In this document: positions 13,028 to 25,584 of the stretch, piece after piece
Position numbering within the stretch: position 1 is the stretch's first letter
Layout of the letters: the number at the start of each line of letters is the position of its first letter
From: Lonicera japonica
Taxonomy: Eukaryota > Streptophyta > Magnoliopsida > Dipsacales > Caprifoliaceae
NCBI GenBank assembly: GCA_021464415.1
Contig: CM038467.1
Location: 12,975,411 to 13,039,410 of the forward strand
DNA: 64,000 nucleotides
Direction: 5' to 3'
Translations under genes and position numbers: made by a program
Notes under the pieces: generated by a model
Seen by the model: the letters and a program-made list of their open reading frames with translations, nothing else
Told to the model about the DNA's origin: nothing
Database searches by the model: none

Positions 13028-13622
13028 ATTCAAGCACCAGCTTGTTTTTAGGAAATAAACCATGAAGTTGATAACATTGAAATGAATAATAATCAAATGG
13101 TCATTACAACAAAATGCACATAAGGCTTGTATTTGGCATCATCGTTTATTTTAAGAAACCAGAGCTAATATACTATGTGCATTTTGATTTTAATAATAAA
13201 ATCTCTATCAAAATATATTGTACTTGTTGGACTTTATATGAAATTTAAGGTTTAATTTAGTTTAAGTTGTGTATACAATAATTATAGGTAAATATAATTA
13301 AATATTTGTTATAAAAATTAACATATTAAATATGACTACTATGTATTGGTTAAAAGAATTTTATCACAATCAATTATAACCAAAAAGTAGTTGACGTACA
13401 TTTTATATTTATGTAGAAATATCCATTTCTTATGCTTATTTTGTGTTGTACGTGTGATATGACATATAATAGTGCATATAGTTACTTGTATTATAAATAA
13501 GTTGATTATCCTAGTTGGAGAAGTACTTATTCGGATCTAGAGAGTAGTTGAGAGACTTAAACCTTATTTTTTACTTAAAAAATTTATAAATAAGTCCTCT
13601 AACACTGTAATATAATTTTTAA

Positions 13623-13647
13623 TATATATATATATATATATATATTT
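13623..13647. repeat. (AT)n microsatellite
   Basis: Uninterrupted TA dinucleotides about 25 bp long in the spacer between the LSM14-like copies. Confidence 0.8.
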
Positions 13648-14523
13648 ACATTTGTGATGACTTTAGAGTGCTAAACATAATTAAGTAGTGTGTGAATAAT
13701 CATACTGATAATACAATATTATAATGTAAAAGCTACTAAAATCTAGACGTTTCGAAACTTAGAGCATCTCTAACAGTTGTGTAAAAATTAAAGTGTAAAT
13801 CTTATGTATTAATCAACACACAAAACGTAAAACTTTGAAAAAATATGATCCAATCGTATTTTTGTAAATTCTTGTATAAATTTTGAAATAACAACAACAT
13901 ATCAACACATGTTAAATATTATTTTATATAATTTATTTGTTTTTAGTTTTTTTATGCATAATCTTATATTCACAATAAATTTTGATTTATAATTCTTGAT
14001 GAATAAATTTCAAATATATAATTTTTATTAAAATATATTTTTTGTATTAAAAGCTATTACATTTTAAAGATTTTGTAATAAAATAAAGAGATAAAAAGCT
14101 AACGTGATAGTATAAATGGCTGTCTATATTATCCAATTAATTTGTGCAAAACTCATTTTTAAAATACTGTTAAAGATTAAATTTTACACAAAGTATAATT
14201 ATATATGGTATCAAATCCACAGAAGAAAATGGTCAACTTTAGAAATATAAATTTTTGAGTGATCCACTTAAAGTTGGTGTTTGGCTTGCACACTTGCATG
14301 TAATCTCCCTGTATCACTAAATTATGTGCCAGTCAAACGTAGCCTTAATAGGGTATGAACACTAAACTCGGGACTACTGCAAAGCGTGTGTACGTACGTA
14401 CCTACATACATCCGTTTTTGAAATTAAGCCCTCCCGGATTTGCTTACACTCGGCACTCTACATGCCTTCGTCTTCCCGTATGCTGACAGGTGACCACCAT
14501 TCTCCTCTCTGAGCTGTCACCGT

Positions 14524-14526
<3 letters not shown>

Positions 14527-14565
<39 letters not shown>
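14527..14565. repeat. (CT)n microsatellite in copy B leader
   Basis: About 39 bp of CT repeats ending in TATGTATATATGG, at the position where copy A has a shorter (CT)n(TA)n tract (7653-7677). It lies in the presumed 5' UTR or core promoter. Confidence 0.75.
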
Positions 14566-14618
14566 GTATATATGGTGTTGCCTAGGGTTTACTCCGATCA
14601 CCATGAGAACCAACACCT

Positions 14619-14768
14619 ATGGCCGCCTTAGACGATGCTCAAGCCTTCCTCGGCAGCTTCATGAGCCTGATAACGGAATCTGAACTTCGTTACGAGGGAT
14701 ACCTCATTTATCTCAACACTCGGGAATCCACAATTGGACTCCGAAATGGTTTGCTCTTCATCTCCCTT

Positions 14769-14801
<33 letters not shown>

Positions 14802-17800
14802 ACACACAGAGTCTTGTTATCTTCAATTTGATTTCGCTACTTGTTTGTTTGTTAGATTGATTTTCTAGTGTGGCTTTTTTCTAAATTTTCGTTTGAGGAT
14901 CTGATCTGGTTCTAGATTTGCCTTTGAAATGTTATTAGGTCCTATCTATCTGTATACATACCACGTACGTACATACATACATTCATATATATATATATAT
15001 ACGTTGTCACCTTTTTGATTGATCACAACTCGGTAAAATTAAGTTGATTTTGTTAGCGTTTAGATGTAAAATTGGAATGCACGGAAACTAGAGTCTCTAT
15101 TGCTTTATGATAAAAATGATTTTTGAAAGAATTTATGAGCCGGTAACTAAAGTTGAGGATGCTGGAGCTGTGAGGTTCAAAGGCTGTTGATAGAGAGAAT
15201 TTCAGTTTCCTCTTGGAACTCAAGTAAAGATGACTTTTGATATGAATTATAAGGTATTTTTTTGGAAGGAAGCTGGTAGTGACCAGCAAGAACACCAAAA
15301 TATGTATATCTCATGACATCATGATAATTTCAGGATGATGCGCAGTAGAATGTAACCGAATTTTAAAAGCGGAGAAAGCGACAAATTAATCAACTAACAT
15401 GTGAGATCTGATAAAAAGAAAAAACTAACATTTGAGAAGCACGACAAAATTGGTTTAAAGGATTCATCCAAATATATTGTTTGAATAAGATTAATGGCTA
15501 ACGCGTGGAGGCTTTGAATCATCAATGATTCATTCTCGCTGTTGTACACGTCCATGCTGAATATTTTGGTCCTTTATGCGCATGTATAACTAGGAAGAAA
15601 TTTAGAAATCTGGTAAAGCGTCAATATAAATCCTATGTAGATGCGCTTTAAACCATTTTCTTTGGGCGGACTTTCACTTGTCGGAGTTTCTGATGTCAAA
15701 TGAGGTGGTCCAAGACATTCAACATTAACTTTTGGGCAATGATGTCTCTAGTTTGAAACTTAGCATTAATATTGAAGTGCCAAACTTGTTTTAACCGGTG
15801 AACCAACATGCCAATTTGGAAATATCTTTACCTAAGATTCAATTTTATAACAGGAATCACCAAGAGAAATAGAAAACCAGCATTACAACTAAATGAACTT
15901 AGAGACCTAATTAATTGAGATTTAAATTGGAGATTAAACATATAGACAACCTAATGACAGTCGACCCGCTAATAACTAAGAATCTCGGGGGACTACGGAC
16001 TAATACTTTTTTATATTGGTAGCATTTATAGAATCAAGTTTCTTTCTCATTTTGATTAATTAAAACTTTCTAAGAATACATACAATATATAAACCAGTCC
16101 ATAATGAAGTGTATCAAAATTCATCATTTTTTACTAGTCAATTGGTGTTCCTACTAATTAATTGGGTAACTTGCATTGACGCCACCATTTGTTAATTTGT
16201 TTGATTTGAGTTATATTTATTACAAAATATGACTTGGATATGATGTAATTAGACTATTATATTTAAGATATTTTCTATTTATTATTTGGGTATGACTTAT
16301 TATGATTGATCTAGGTAATTTTCAACAAATTTGCGGTAGGATTACCATGTTATTCAGTTATCCTTGTTATATTTGCAAGTATAAATTGGTTATGGGAACA
16401 TAGAATAGTACCTATGCTTTGGAACTTCAAAAATTAACTCTTTAGGTGTTCTATACTGCAGAAAATAGTGTTTTTGATTTAAAAATTCATGCCTTTACTC
16501 TTGTTTTCGTGTTTTTTTTTTATTCACTGTTGAGTCATATAGTGAGCGAACTTCAGGATTTCTGGTTAAGTGATAGTATTAATTTCAGTTTTATACCTTT
16601 GTCTCAAAAAACCACTAAAGAATCAAATTGAATAAGTTGTTCAAGTCTTGGAAACTCCAAACATAACAAAGATGTTTTATGTTTTATTAGTGGGATGTTC
16701 CCATTTTGCTTGTAAGAACCAGAATAATCTGTTAATATATCCTTCTGAATAATCATTTCATATAGTTGTGTTTATTACATTGCTATTTTCTTGGCCTTTT
16801 TGTCACAATTCAACTCTATTGCTTTGCAGTAAAATCCTATGGAACTGAAGGACGTAGGAGGGATGGCCCTCAGATCCTTCCAGTTAATCGTGTCTTTCAG
16901 TATTTATACTTTCGAGGAAGTGACATAAAGGTTTGCTGTAATTATTAATTTTGCATGCTACTGTATTTGCTATATTCATAAGAGGGAAAAAAATGGAGCA
17001 GCCTCATGTTTAATGCTTATAATTGCTACTTCATTTGCTCAGGTGAAAATTAGTTTTCTGTGACACTGCTGCCCTTGCTTACCTTGGAAAGTTATTTTTC
17101 TCTTTCTACTAAGAAATATGTTGATTCTGGAAATTATCTTATATGCCTGCTCCCTACAGCGTTTGGACGTTTTATCTGCACCAGATGTTAATATGACAGA
17201 AGATTTACCAGAAGACCCTGCTATTATACGGGTATATATATAAATCAAAGAGACGACAAAGACTGTTTTATGTTAATGTTCATTATGCGTCTGAAAACAT
17301 GCTCTCACTCTACTCTCTGTGATATATTGTTATGCAGGATCATTATCCTCACCTGAGTTATGCATATATGAACATGATGTCCACCGCTGCAGTGCCTCAA
17401 CTCCCCACTCCAACTTTTCCAGGGAGTCTACCTTTAACTCAATCTGTGGGGAGTTCATGGTTTTGGAGCTCATCATCCCCGCCTCCAACTAGAAACGGTA
17501 ATGTGCTTGCTCAAGGTTGTTAAAACATACATATTATTTGTATCGTTTCTATAAATATTGTATTGGTGATTGTGTATCGGGTATTCAGGATGTATCATAA
17601 TTCTTAAGATACGCTTTAATTCTGTAATAAGTTCCTTCTATACAAATGAAGTCTATATTAACGTCTCTAAAAATAATATCAATTCAAAGACAATTAATAT
17701 AAACTCCATGAAAGATTCTTTGAGAATCGATGTCTTCAGCCTTGAACAATTACAAAACACACATTAACTTGTATGAAAAAAAGAAGGTAGAAGTTTCTAT

Positions 17801-18617
17801 CTTCTATCCCTGCACACAAGTATTCATCTTTTAGACTTATTTCCTCAAAATAGATATCATGGCATCAGCATTTCCAATGACTCCTATATGTAGTTGTCGC
17901 CTTTGAAAGCACTATATGTTAATTTTTGTTTCATCTTCTCACTCTAATAATTTTGTTATACTATAAATTTTCAATAGAAAATAACTTTCTCAAATTGTTC
18001 TTTTCTCTTTTCTGCACAAGTAGTAGCAGTACAACCATTACGCACAGCTTGTATTGCATATGTGGCGTTACATCAAATTAAAATAAGATACATCCTGAAG
18101 ATTTTTAAAAGATAAAAATAAGATGTGTACAAATGATACAGTTCATTGTATTGTATCCTATTGTTTTATGCCTATGTCAACAGATTGGACAGGATATTCT
18201 GGGTCCTCAGAGCAACTTCCTCCATTGCCAAAAGCTATGTTGGTGTCTCCTCCTGGAAAGCCCGCTACAGTGGCTTCTCATATATCACCTAGCCACATCC
18301 CATATACTGATTCTAGCCCATCAGTGTTGCCTGGTCTGAATGAAAATGCTCATTTACCTCCTGTCTCTGAGAAACCAAAACCAGTGATTGGCCGCACATT
18401 GCCTTGTCAAACTAGTTCTCAACCTGGGGCGTCTATTGCTGGGGGAAGCAGTGTATTTGTTAGCAATGAGGTACTGCATAAATATCTCTTGGAACTACTT
18501 GCGCTAATGAAGGCTAAGATATCACCACCTTCTCCGTGTCCTTTGCAGGATGGTAATACAGACGTAGATGTCCCAGAATCATCAGGATCAGGAAAAGCTC
18601 AAGAACCCGAATATTAG
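14619..18617 (+). CDS. LSM14/DECAPPING5-like protein, truncated (tandem copy B)
   Basis: Exons 14619-14748, 16830-16930, 17160-17231, 17338-17497, 18184-18617 total 897 nt (298 aa plus stop); all are GT-AG with consistent phases. The LSM14 domain is at residues about 5-78 (GSFMSLITESELRYEG, IGLRN|VKSYGTEGRR, FRGSDIK). A Pro/Ser/Thr-rich region follows; stretches such as PVIGRTLPCQTSSQPG resemble the DCP5 linker. The protein then ends in a Leu-rich helix-like stretch (LHKYLLELLALMKAK) and SGKAQEPEY. The DFDF, FFD and TFG boxes that recruit decapping partners are absent, so it is about half the usual length of a plant DCP5. Copy B keeps sequence that copy A lost, so it is closer to the ancestor. 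A 3' UTR intron is likely (gt at 18643, ag at 19218-19219). No stops or frameshifts are visible, so it may be expressed. Confidence 0.78.
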
Positions 18618-21013
18618 CTACCATGGCTCCATCAACTAAAAGGTATGGCTCTTGTCCTCATTTTTTAACGTGAAAAAATGTGGTTTATATATAATGCAGA
18701 CAGGACACAAGAATATGATTTACATTTAAGCAATCCTGCATTTTGATGCAACCCAACTACACACCCGAAAGTAGTGTGCAGTTGATTTTTGTTACTTTTG
18801 ATGCCAACTTGTTGGCATTGAGTCTTCAACAAATCAATTAATCAAACACAAACATCTTCCATTTGGTTGCTTTGACAGAATAAATTGGTCTCGTCATACT
18901 TCCAGTTTTTCTTGCAAATCTTTCTTCCTTGTGTCAATTGATTCTCCTTTTGACCCATCTTTACATTCTTATACAACCCCACCCAAATTATATGTAACTT
19001 CCAATGTAACTATGCATTGGGAGAAAGTAAGGTGCACCTTAGAATAATATGGACAATGAGAGGAGAAAAAACTCTCCACTGCTATGAAGATGATATGGGA
19101 AGGATACATGAAAGACTTTGTGTAGATAGCCCCAAGTCTGCAAATTAAATTATTAATAATTTCCCAATGAAAGACTATATTTCGGTTTTTAACACGTGTT
19201 ATTTTTCATGCTTCTCCAGATCTTTCTGAAGATAACCGAGCAAAGCAAAAGGAAAAATCCTTAACTTAATTAGAGGTTTTCTAGCTGGGAAAGTGTTTTG
19301 TGAGGGGGCCGGGGAAGGTAAAATGAGTTGACAAACTGTGATAAATTTCATAAATCTGCCTGTAGTGAAATCTATTTAAAGCGTATGACCTCAAGTGTAT
19401 TTTCAGATAGTTGCCTTGGAGTCAACTTGTTTGTTTCATTGTCTGTGAAATGATGGTTGATGCTAACTAGGAATCGCATGCTCACATGTCCTTATCCTTT
19501 CTATGTATCGAATTTAGTAAAGCTGTCCATTGATTATCCCTTGAATAAATATGTAGTTGTATCGAGTCCAAGAATCATTAACAATAACAAGGAGAGCCAA
19601 CCAAAACACATCCTAACACAAGACCCTAGAGATGGAAATTGGATTAGAGTGGACTACTCTAATTAACATAATTATTTATTTAGGAAATTATTAGTGGCAC
19701 TCCATTTTAATGCGTGGAGAATATAAATCTTACGTAGAGAAATGAGATCCTTTCAAAGTAATATATAAGAATAAGGGATTACTCTATCAATAGCCAATTG
19801 TTTTGTGTTAGATGCTCAGAGCTTTAATATAGTATTAAATGGAAGGCTATGAACTACGTGTATGCTTAACAGTCACATGAGTTCCACGTTACTCAATATA
19901 ATCATGTCACTTGTGAGGAGGGGGTGTTCAGGAAGGGTGTTGAGTATATAAATCTCACATCGGGAAATAAGATCTTTCCAAAGCAATATTTACGAATAAG
20001 GGAAACTTTGCCCATAACAAATAAGTTTTGGGTTAGATATATGTTCCAAATCTTAGTATACATTCAAACCATTTTTTATGATAGTTTATAAATACACGTG
20101 TGTTGAAGTTTATTGTGTATTTGAAAAAATGGGAGGAGAAGAAAAGAAAAAAAACCAAAGCAAAGAACCAAGAAAACATTCATGTGTTTTCCTAAGTTTC
20201 ACATAGAAGAGGAATAAAACATTTTATGGGTTTTTATAAGGGATAATTTGCCTAAGAGTTTGAGCCCTTTGGGCATTAGACTTTTGTGCTATTGGGTGAG
20301 GACTTGGATGGTGTGGTTCATCACGTGCGCCGACCGGGCCGGGCTTGGGTCTAATATTATCTTTTTAGACAAAATACTTTTGGAAAATTTTATTAAAAAT
20401 AATAAAATTATTTCTTTTTGAATTTTGAAATTTTGAAAAATTATTGACCGAGTCTTGCATGTTGTTTGTGGATACTCCCATCTTCTCAACTATTACGTCT
20501 TTCTATCCCTCAACACAACAGTGCGAAATTAATTTTTCTTTAAAAATATTTTCGTTTCTCTTCAAAAAGATACACATAGAAAAAATCCTCCATGGTTGAA
20601 TACATTCTCTGGAAAAAAAATCCTCCAAATTTTATTTTTTTGCCTTTGGCAGGAATAATTTACCAATTCCGGCATAGTTATAAAGGGAGTTAGAATTACG
20701 ATTTCTCACCGTGCAAGGGAAATTGAGATAGAGGGATTATGTGGGGTTGTTGTAACCTAGGGACGGTATTGCCATACAGAACTGCTAGCACAAATACCGA
20801 GCAGAGTCGCGAAACGTCTTAAAGAGAGCGATTTAGTCCGCGACTCAACCCGATGTTCCCAATTGCTGTTCGTTTGGTAAATTCATTCTTGTTTGAACAC
20901 ATGCTCTAATAATTTTTAATGATAGTTTATAAATACACATGCTCTAAGTGATGGAGACAAAATGCCTTTAAACCCTTTCAAATGTGAAATATGATTATCT
21001 TATAAAAATTAAA
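18618..21013. other. Intergenic: copy B 3' UTR region and degraded repeats
   Basis: The 3' UTR acceptor at 19218-19219 is followed by TCTTTCTGAAGATAACCGAGC, as after copy A. Similarity to copy A stops near 19460. Beyond it are two diverged copies of an LTR-like sequence (19705-20080) and a GC-richer segment (about 20270-20900) with a GCAGAGTCGCGAAACGTC motif that may be an old LTR/leader fragment. The short ORF at 19457-19666 matches nothing known. Confidence 0.45.
19705..20080. repeat. Two diverged copies of a roughly 130-bp LTR-like sequence
   Basis: GAATATAAATCTTACGTAGAG...AATAAGGGATTACTCT (from about 19708) recurs as GTATATAAATCTCACATCGGG...AATAAGGGAAACTTTG (from about 19944). The pattern TGTTGAGTATATAAATCTCACATCGG resembles the start of plant LTR elements, but no boundaries could be set. 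Confidence 0.4.
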
Positions 21014-22720
21014 GGGTGATTTGTACTTGGGTACCCAAAGTTTTATTATAATGGTATTTTGATACCCTAAGTTTTATATATTGGTATTTTGATACCCATT
21101 TTCAATTTAATAGGTATTTCGGTGCCTATTTTTGACGGTTCTGTTAGTTGACCAACTTATTCTGTTAAGTCAAAGAAAAAAATAACGTATTATACCAAAA
21201 ATACCCTTTTATCCTAGATATCCCAATCTTTTTCCTTCTCTCCATCCACCCGCCCCACCACTTCGTCTTCTTCATCATTCTTGGTCAATTTCATTACCTA
21301 TTCCTCATATTCATGTTCATCTTCCTCCTCTTAAAAAAAAAACAAAAAAACACAACTGCAACTTCCATGCCCACCGTGATGAGTCGACTAAGTGGGAGCT
21401 TGGTTCGCCAGTTGACGACGATGACTCCAAAACCAAACACCCCCCGTAACTCACTCTCTCACTCTCACTCTCACTATCACTCTATATATATATATATATA
21501 TATCACATACACATACGTGTATACATACAGTAAAACCCTAGGTTTAATACAATATTTCTTTTTGCTTATTTTAATGAAGCATTTTCAATTCTTGTATATA
21601 TGTATAGATCCTGCCTTTGTTCTCTCCGACTCGCTGTTTATAATATATCAAGTAATTAACCATTTAGATGCTGTGAAACCGTGAAAGAAGGGAGTAGAAT
21701 GATTTAGTTTAATTGCTAAGCTGAACTTCTCTCTATTTGGTAAAAGAAATTGAAATTAGGCTTAAGTTCATTCTAGTTGAAATTATACTACAGATCTTGC
21801 CTTTGTTTTTTTCGACTTGCTTCTTCTTCGATCAATGATTTAGGGTTTTCTTTTTTTTCTTTTACCTTCTGCTCTTCTTGTTCTTCTTCCTCTGCCATTA
21901 TGTGTAAGAAAAAATGTGAGGAAGAGGAAAGAGAAAGTGATGAAGGGGAAAGTGGGGAGGCGTTCCTATGGCACCGAGTGGGCAGATCCTCAATGGAGGC
22001 GGAGGTTGAACCTAGTGGGATAATATCGTGTTGAATCAAATTTTAGTGTGTTTATTTTATTTATTAATTATATATAATGGAATTGTATTATCTTAAATTT
22101 ACGTTGAGACTACTTTTTATAAATTAATTTATTTCCTAATCTTCTGGCTCTGAATCTAAAAATAACACAAACTCTCCTAAAGATTTGAAAAGTTATAATT
22201 TAAACTAAATATCTAATCCTAGGATTTGAAGAGATTTGTAAATCTAGATCTTTATTTTTTTTTTATCATGGCTAAATCTCTTCTGCTTTGTATTTTAATT
22301 ATTTGAAGTTTTACTACAACTTCTTCTTCTTCTTTTAGATAAAATAAATAAATTGTGGAAGGTTGTTTATTAAAAAAAGTAGAAGAGAAGAAATGTGAGT
22401 ATGTTTGCATTTATATATGTGGAGAAAGAAGAAATTAATATATGTTTGCATTATCTATATAGGTAGAAGAAATGTGTTTGTATAAGTTTTAATGGAAGAA
22501 AGTGTTTTTAAGGAAAGAGAAGACTAATGGCTGAACAAACTAAGTTAGGGGTATTTTTGTCATTTTCATGAGTACTTCACGGCCAAATAATGGAACCATC
22601 AAAAATGGGTACCAAATTACCCAAAAAATTGAAAATGGGTAACAAGATACCAATATATAAAATTTTGGGTACCAAAATACCATTATGATAAAACTTCAGG
22701 TATCTAAATACAAATCACCC
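21014..22720. mobile_element. Non-autonomous Mutator-like element (MULE), 1.7 kb
   Basis: Flanked by a perfect 9-bp duplication AAAATTAAA at 21005-21013 and 22721-22729, the hallmark size for Mutator-like elements. The termini are long inverted repeats of about 190 bp. The left begins GGGTGATTTGTACTTGGGTA; the reverse-complemented right begins GGGTGATTTGTATTTAGATA, and the match continues through the TTTTATATATTGGTA... stretch. No transposase is seen. The interior (about 21210-22540) differs in composition, with CT/TA repeats (21451-21502) and a Glu/Ser-rich frame (21900-22034). It could be captured host sequence, but the source is not recognised. Confidence 0.85.
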
Positions 22721-22729
22721 AAAATTAAA

Positions 22730-23579
22730 AGAAATGGTGACATTTAAAAAAAACAAAAATGGGACTAATAATTAGAGGAGTATTTAAATATCTTATTTGG
22801 ATAACATTTATCCTTAAAACCCTTCAAATGTTCCCTCAAATTGTAAGCAGTTAAACACCAACAGCCACCCATTTGGATTTGGAAGGTCATTCGTCTTAAA
22901 TATTTTTTATTTTTTTTTGGGTATTCATTCATCTTAAATCTTAATACAATAAAAAAAAGATAAAGAAAAAAAAAGGGCATAACCTCCTCCCTCCCTGTAT
23001 TTGTGGCAAAAAATAATCCACTATTTTCAACAATTGTCGTGAAATTTAAAATTAGATAGTGCAGTAGCCTTTTTTTGTTTTTGTCTTCCTCTGTGAAAAT
23101 AAAGGGTACCGCTTCTTATGAAAAGCATATCACTGCCCAATATTATATTATTTTGTTTGTTTAATATTTCCAATGGTTTTACCAAAATATAAATATATAG
23201 TGGATGAAACAAAGCCTAAAAGAATATATTACCATATCATTTAATTTATTTTTTAACTTTTTATATAAATGAATTTTTTTTCTTCTCATTTTCAAACAAA
23301 GCCAGTAATGCTACATGTATCTATCAGGACCAAATTCTTTAGGGAAAAAAATAAAAATCACATTTTTTTTTAAGTTTTATCTATAACAAAATGCAATTAG
23401 AAATGTTTTGCAAGTACATCATTTACATAGAAAGGTTAGAGCATTAAATTTAAGAGTAAAATTCTAAAAAAAAAATAACATGAAAGAAAACGAGACGTAA
23501 CACAACTATTAAGCAAAAAGTGAAGTACATTTCTCAAAACATAGATCTTTGTAAAGAGAAAAATGCATTTTTTTTTGTG
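22730..23579. other. AT-rich intergenic, no gene seen
   Basis: Composition is strongly AT-rich with homopolymer A/T runs. The frames at 22765-22980 and 23027-23212 resemble no protein family. Confidence 0.6.
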
Positions 23580-24260
23580 TTAATTAATGATCAATCAAAA
23601 GCTTATAAGCTCTATTATCCTAACATTAAGAAAATTATTATCGGTTGAGACGTTGTTTATGATGAAGATCAGACTTGGTCGTGGAACAAATCAATTATTG
23701 GAAAACAAATTCTAGCAAGTTTTGATGGAGAAGATAATGAGGAAGCAAAGCAGCCCAGCCTCGACATGCTCCAGCAACTGCTGCTTTTAATTAAGAATCC
23801 ATAAAATGGAACTCTTATAGCTCTTGAAATTACACCAGCAACACTAGAATTTGACGAACAGGCTGAAGCAGCAGCTGGTCCAAGTTCTTATCGTGTCCGA
23901 AGGAGGTCAGTATGGGTATCCAATTTTGACGTTAAAGCAGCAACTGGTCCACGCGCGTTCTCACTTTGCTTTATTTTCATATTGTGAATCTACAACTTTC
24001 GAAAGTGCTATCAAAAAATCAAAATGGCATAAGGCTATGGAAGTTGAAATTGCAGCCATTTAAAGTAATGAAAGTTGGGAGCTATTTAATCTTCCAAAAA
24101 GGCATAAAACAATTGGTGTAAAGTAGGCATGCAAAACAAAACTTAAGGGGAATAGAGAAGTTGACAAGTACAAGACGTGATTAGTGGCTAAATGATATAA
24201 ACAAAAGTTTGGAATTGATTATAAAGAAGTTTTTGCTCCAGTTGCAAGGCATGACACAAT

Positions 24261-24733
24261 TGTTGGAATTAAATCACTTAAGTCATCATGTCAAATCATC
24301 AAGATCTAAATAAAACACAATTAAATCGCGTACCTGGATCCATGACAAACGAATGCGGAATGCGAGGATCGATCACTATAACAGCACGGATCGAGCGGTA
24401 CGTGGTCTTCCTCAACCAAATCGCCTTAGTGTCTTGATATGAATTTTGGTTCTCTTCCAGATGGGGAGAAGGGAGCCGTAATTTGATTTGGTGTATTGGG
24501 GACCATAACCCTAATATCAACTTTATATACAAACTAATTAGAGTTCTCATTAAACTCTAATAAGCCCATATGAGGTATTTACACATTTGGCCTACATTTA
24601 TTAGAGTAGTCTTATAGGCTTAACTAATAATTAATTAGACCACTAAAAATTAGCCCATTAATTAAATAGCAAATATAATTGAAATATTATAATATGTTGC
24701 CCACATAAATTAGAAAATATAAATTTTCTAACA
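24261..24733 (-). repeat. LTR (3' LTR in element orientation) of younger copia element
   Basis: 473 bp. On the minus strand it begins TGTTAGAAAATTT and ends TTAATTCCAACA. By eye it differs from the partner LTR at about 20 sites plus one indel. Confidence 0.93.
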
Positions 24734-25584
24734 ATCTCCCACTTGGATTACATATTACTCCGAAAACAATTATATCACTGAATTCTTTAAGCGCGCATCT
24801 GTATGTTATTTATCCTTAGACTTCTCCTTAAACAATCTGGTCTATCTCATGTACGAGTAATGGAATTACCGCAGCTTTTATCACAGTAAGGTCGTGACTA
24901 AACCACGATTATAACCATACTAATACATTTAATAACATAGATCAAATGTGGATGAGTAGCATGAAAATTACATGCAATGTGATCTTAGACATGCCTATTT
25001 TCAACTGGCCCAACTTTAATGAGATCAACATTAACCGTCCAAATTTTATGTTAAACCACAATGGAAGGAAATAAAACAAATATTCAGAGTTAAGACGAAA
25101 ATAAACCATCTTCTTTATTCTGCAAAAAATATGCGTCTAAATAAAAGAGCATCCAGGATACAAACTACCACTAAACCAGCATTTTATTAGATAACACAAA
25201 ACCCAAATGAGCAATATACTCATGAAATATCTTATGTGTTAAGCCTTTAGTGAACGGATCCGTAATCATAGAGTTTGTACTTATATGCTCTATAGACACG
25301 ACAACTCTGAACTCCTTTTTTAACAACAAAAAACTTTAATATCTATGTGCTTTAGATTTTCGAAAAAATTTTGTTGTTGTCGAATATAGCAAAATCAATT
25401 ATTGTCACAAAATATCTTTAATGGTCTTTCGACACTATCTACAATTCGCAGCCTAGTGACAAAATTGTACAGCTATATCCCATCCATAAATCGAAATCAG
25501 AACACCATATGATCTCTAACTAGTCTAATTTTTTGATACGTAAATATATAATCTTTTTGTTCTCTTTAAATACTGTATAACCCT

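Larger units (their letters stand above)
11291..14618. other. Intergenic between the two LSM14-like copies, including 3' UTR of copy A
   Basis: After the stop of copy A, a likely 3' UTR intron runs from a GGTATGG donor (gt at 11316) to an AG at 11626-11627 (TTTCCAG). Both sites are conserved after copy B. From about 11945 the sequence resembles the region upstream of copy A (from about 6045), so this spacer is the upstream part of the second duplicated unit. Extra material here includes two MITE-like elements (12450-12645 and 12663-13027) and an (AT)n tract at 13623-13647. A degraded GAGCATCTCTAACAG end at 13764 may mark another MITE. No protein gene is recognised. Confidence 0.55.

Noticed and set aside
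20140..20900. Copia LTR/leader around GCAGAGTCGCGAAACGTC
   Set aside because: Suggestive words, but no paired LTR, ends, or target duplication could be found; mentioned only within the intergenic entry.
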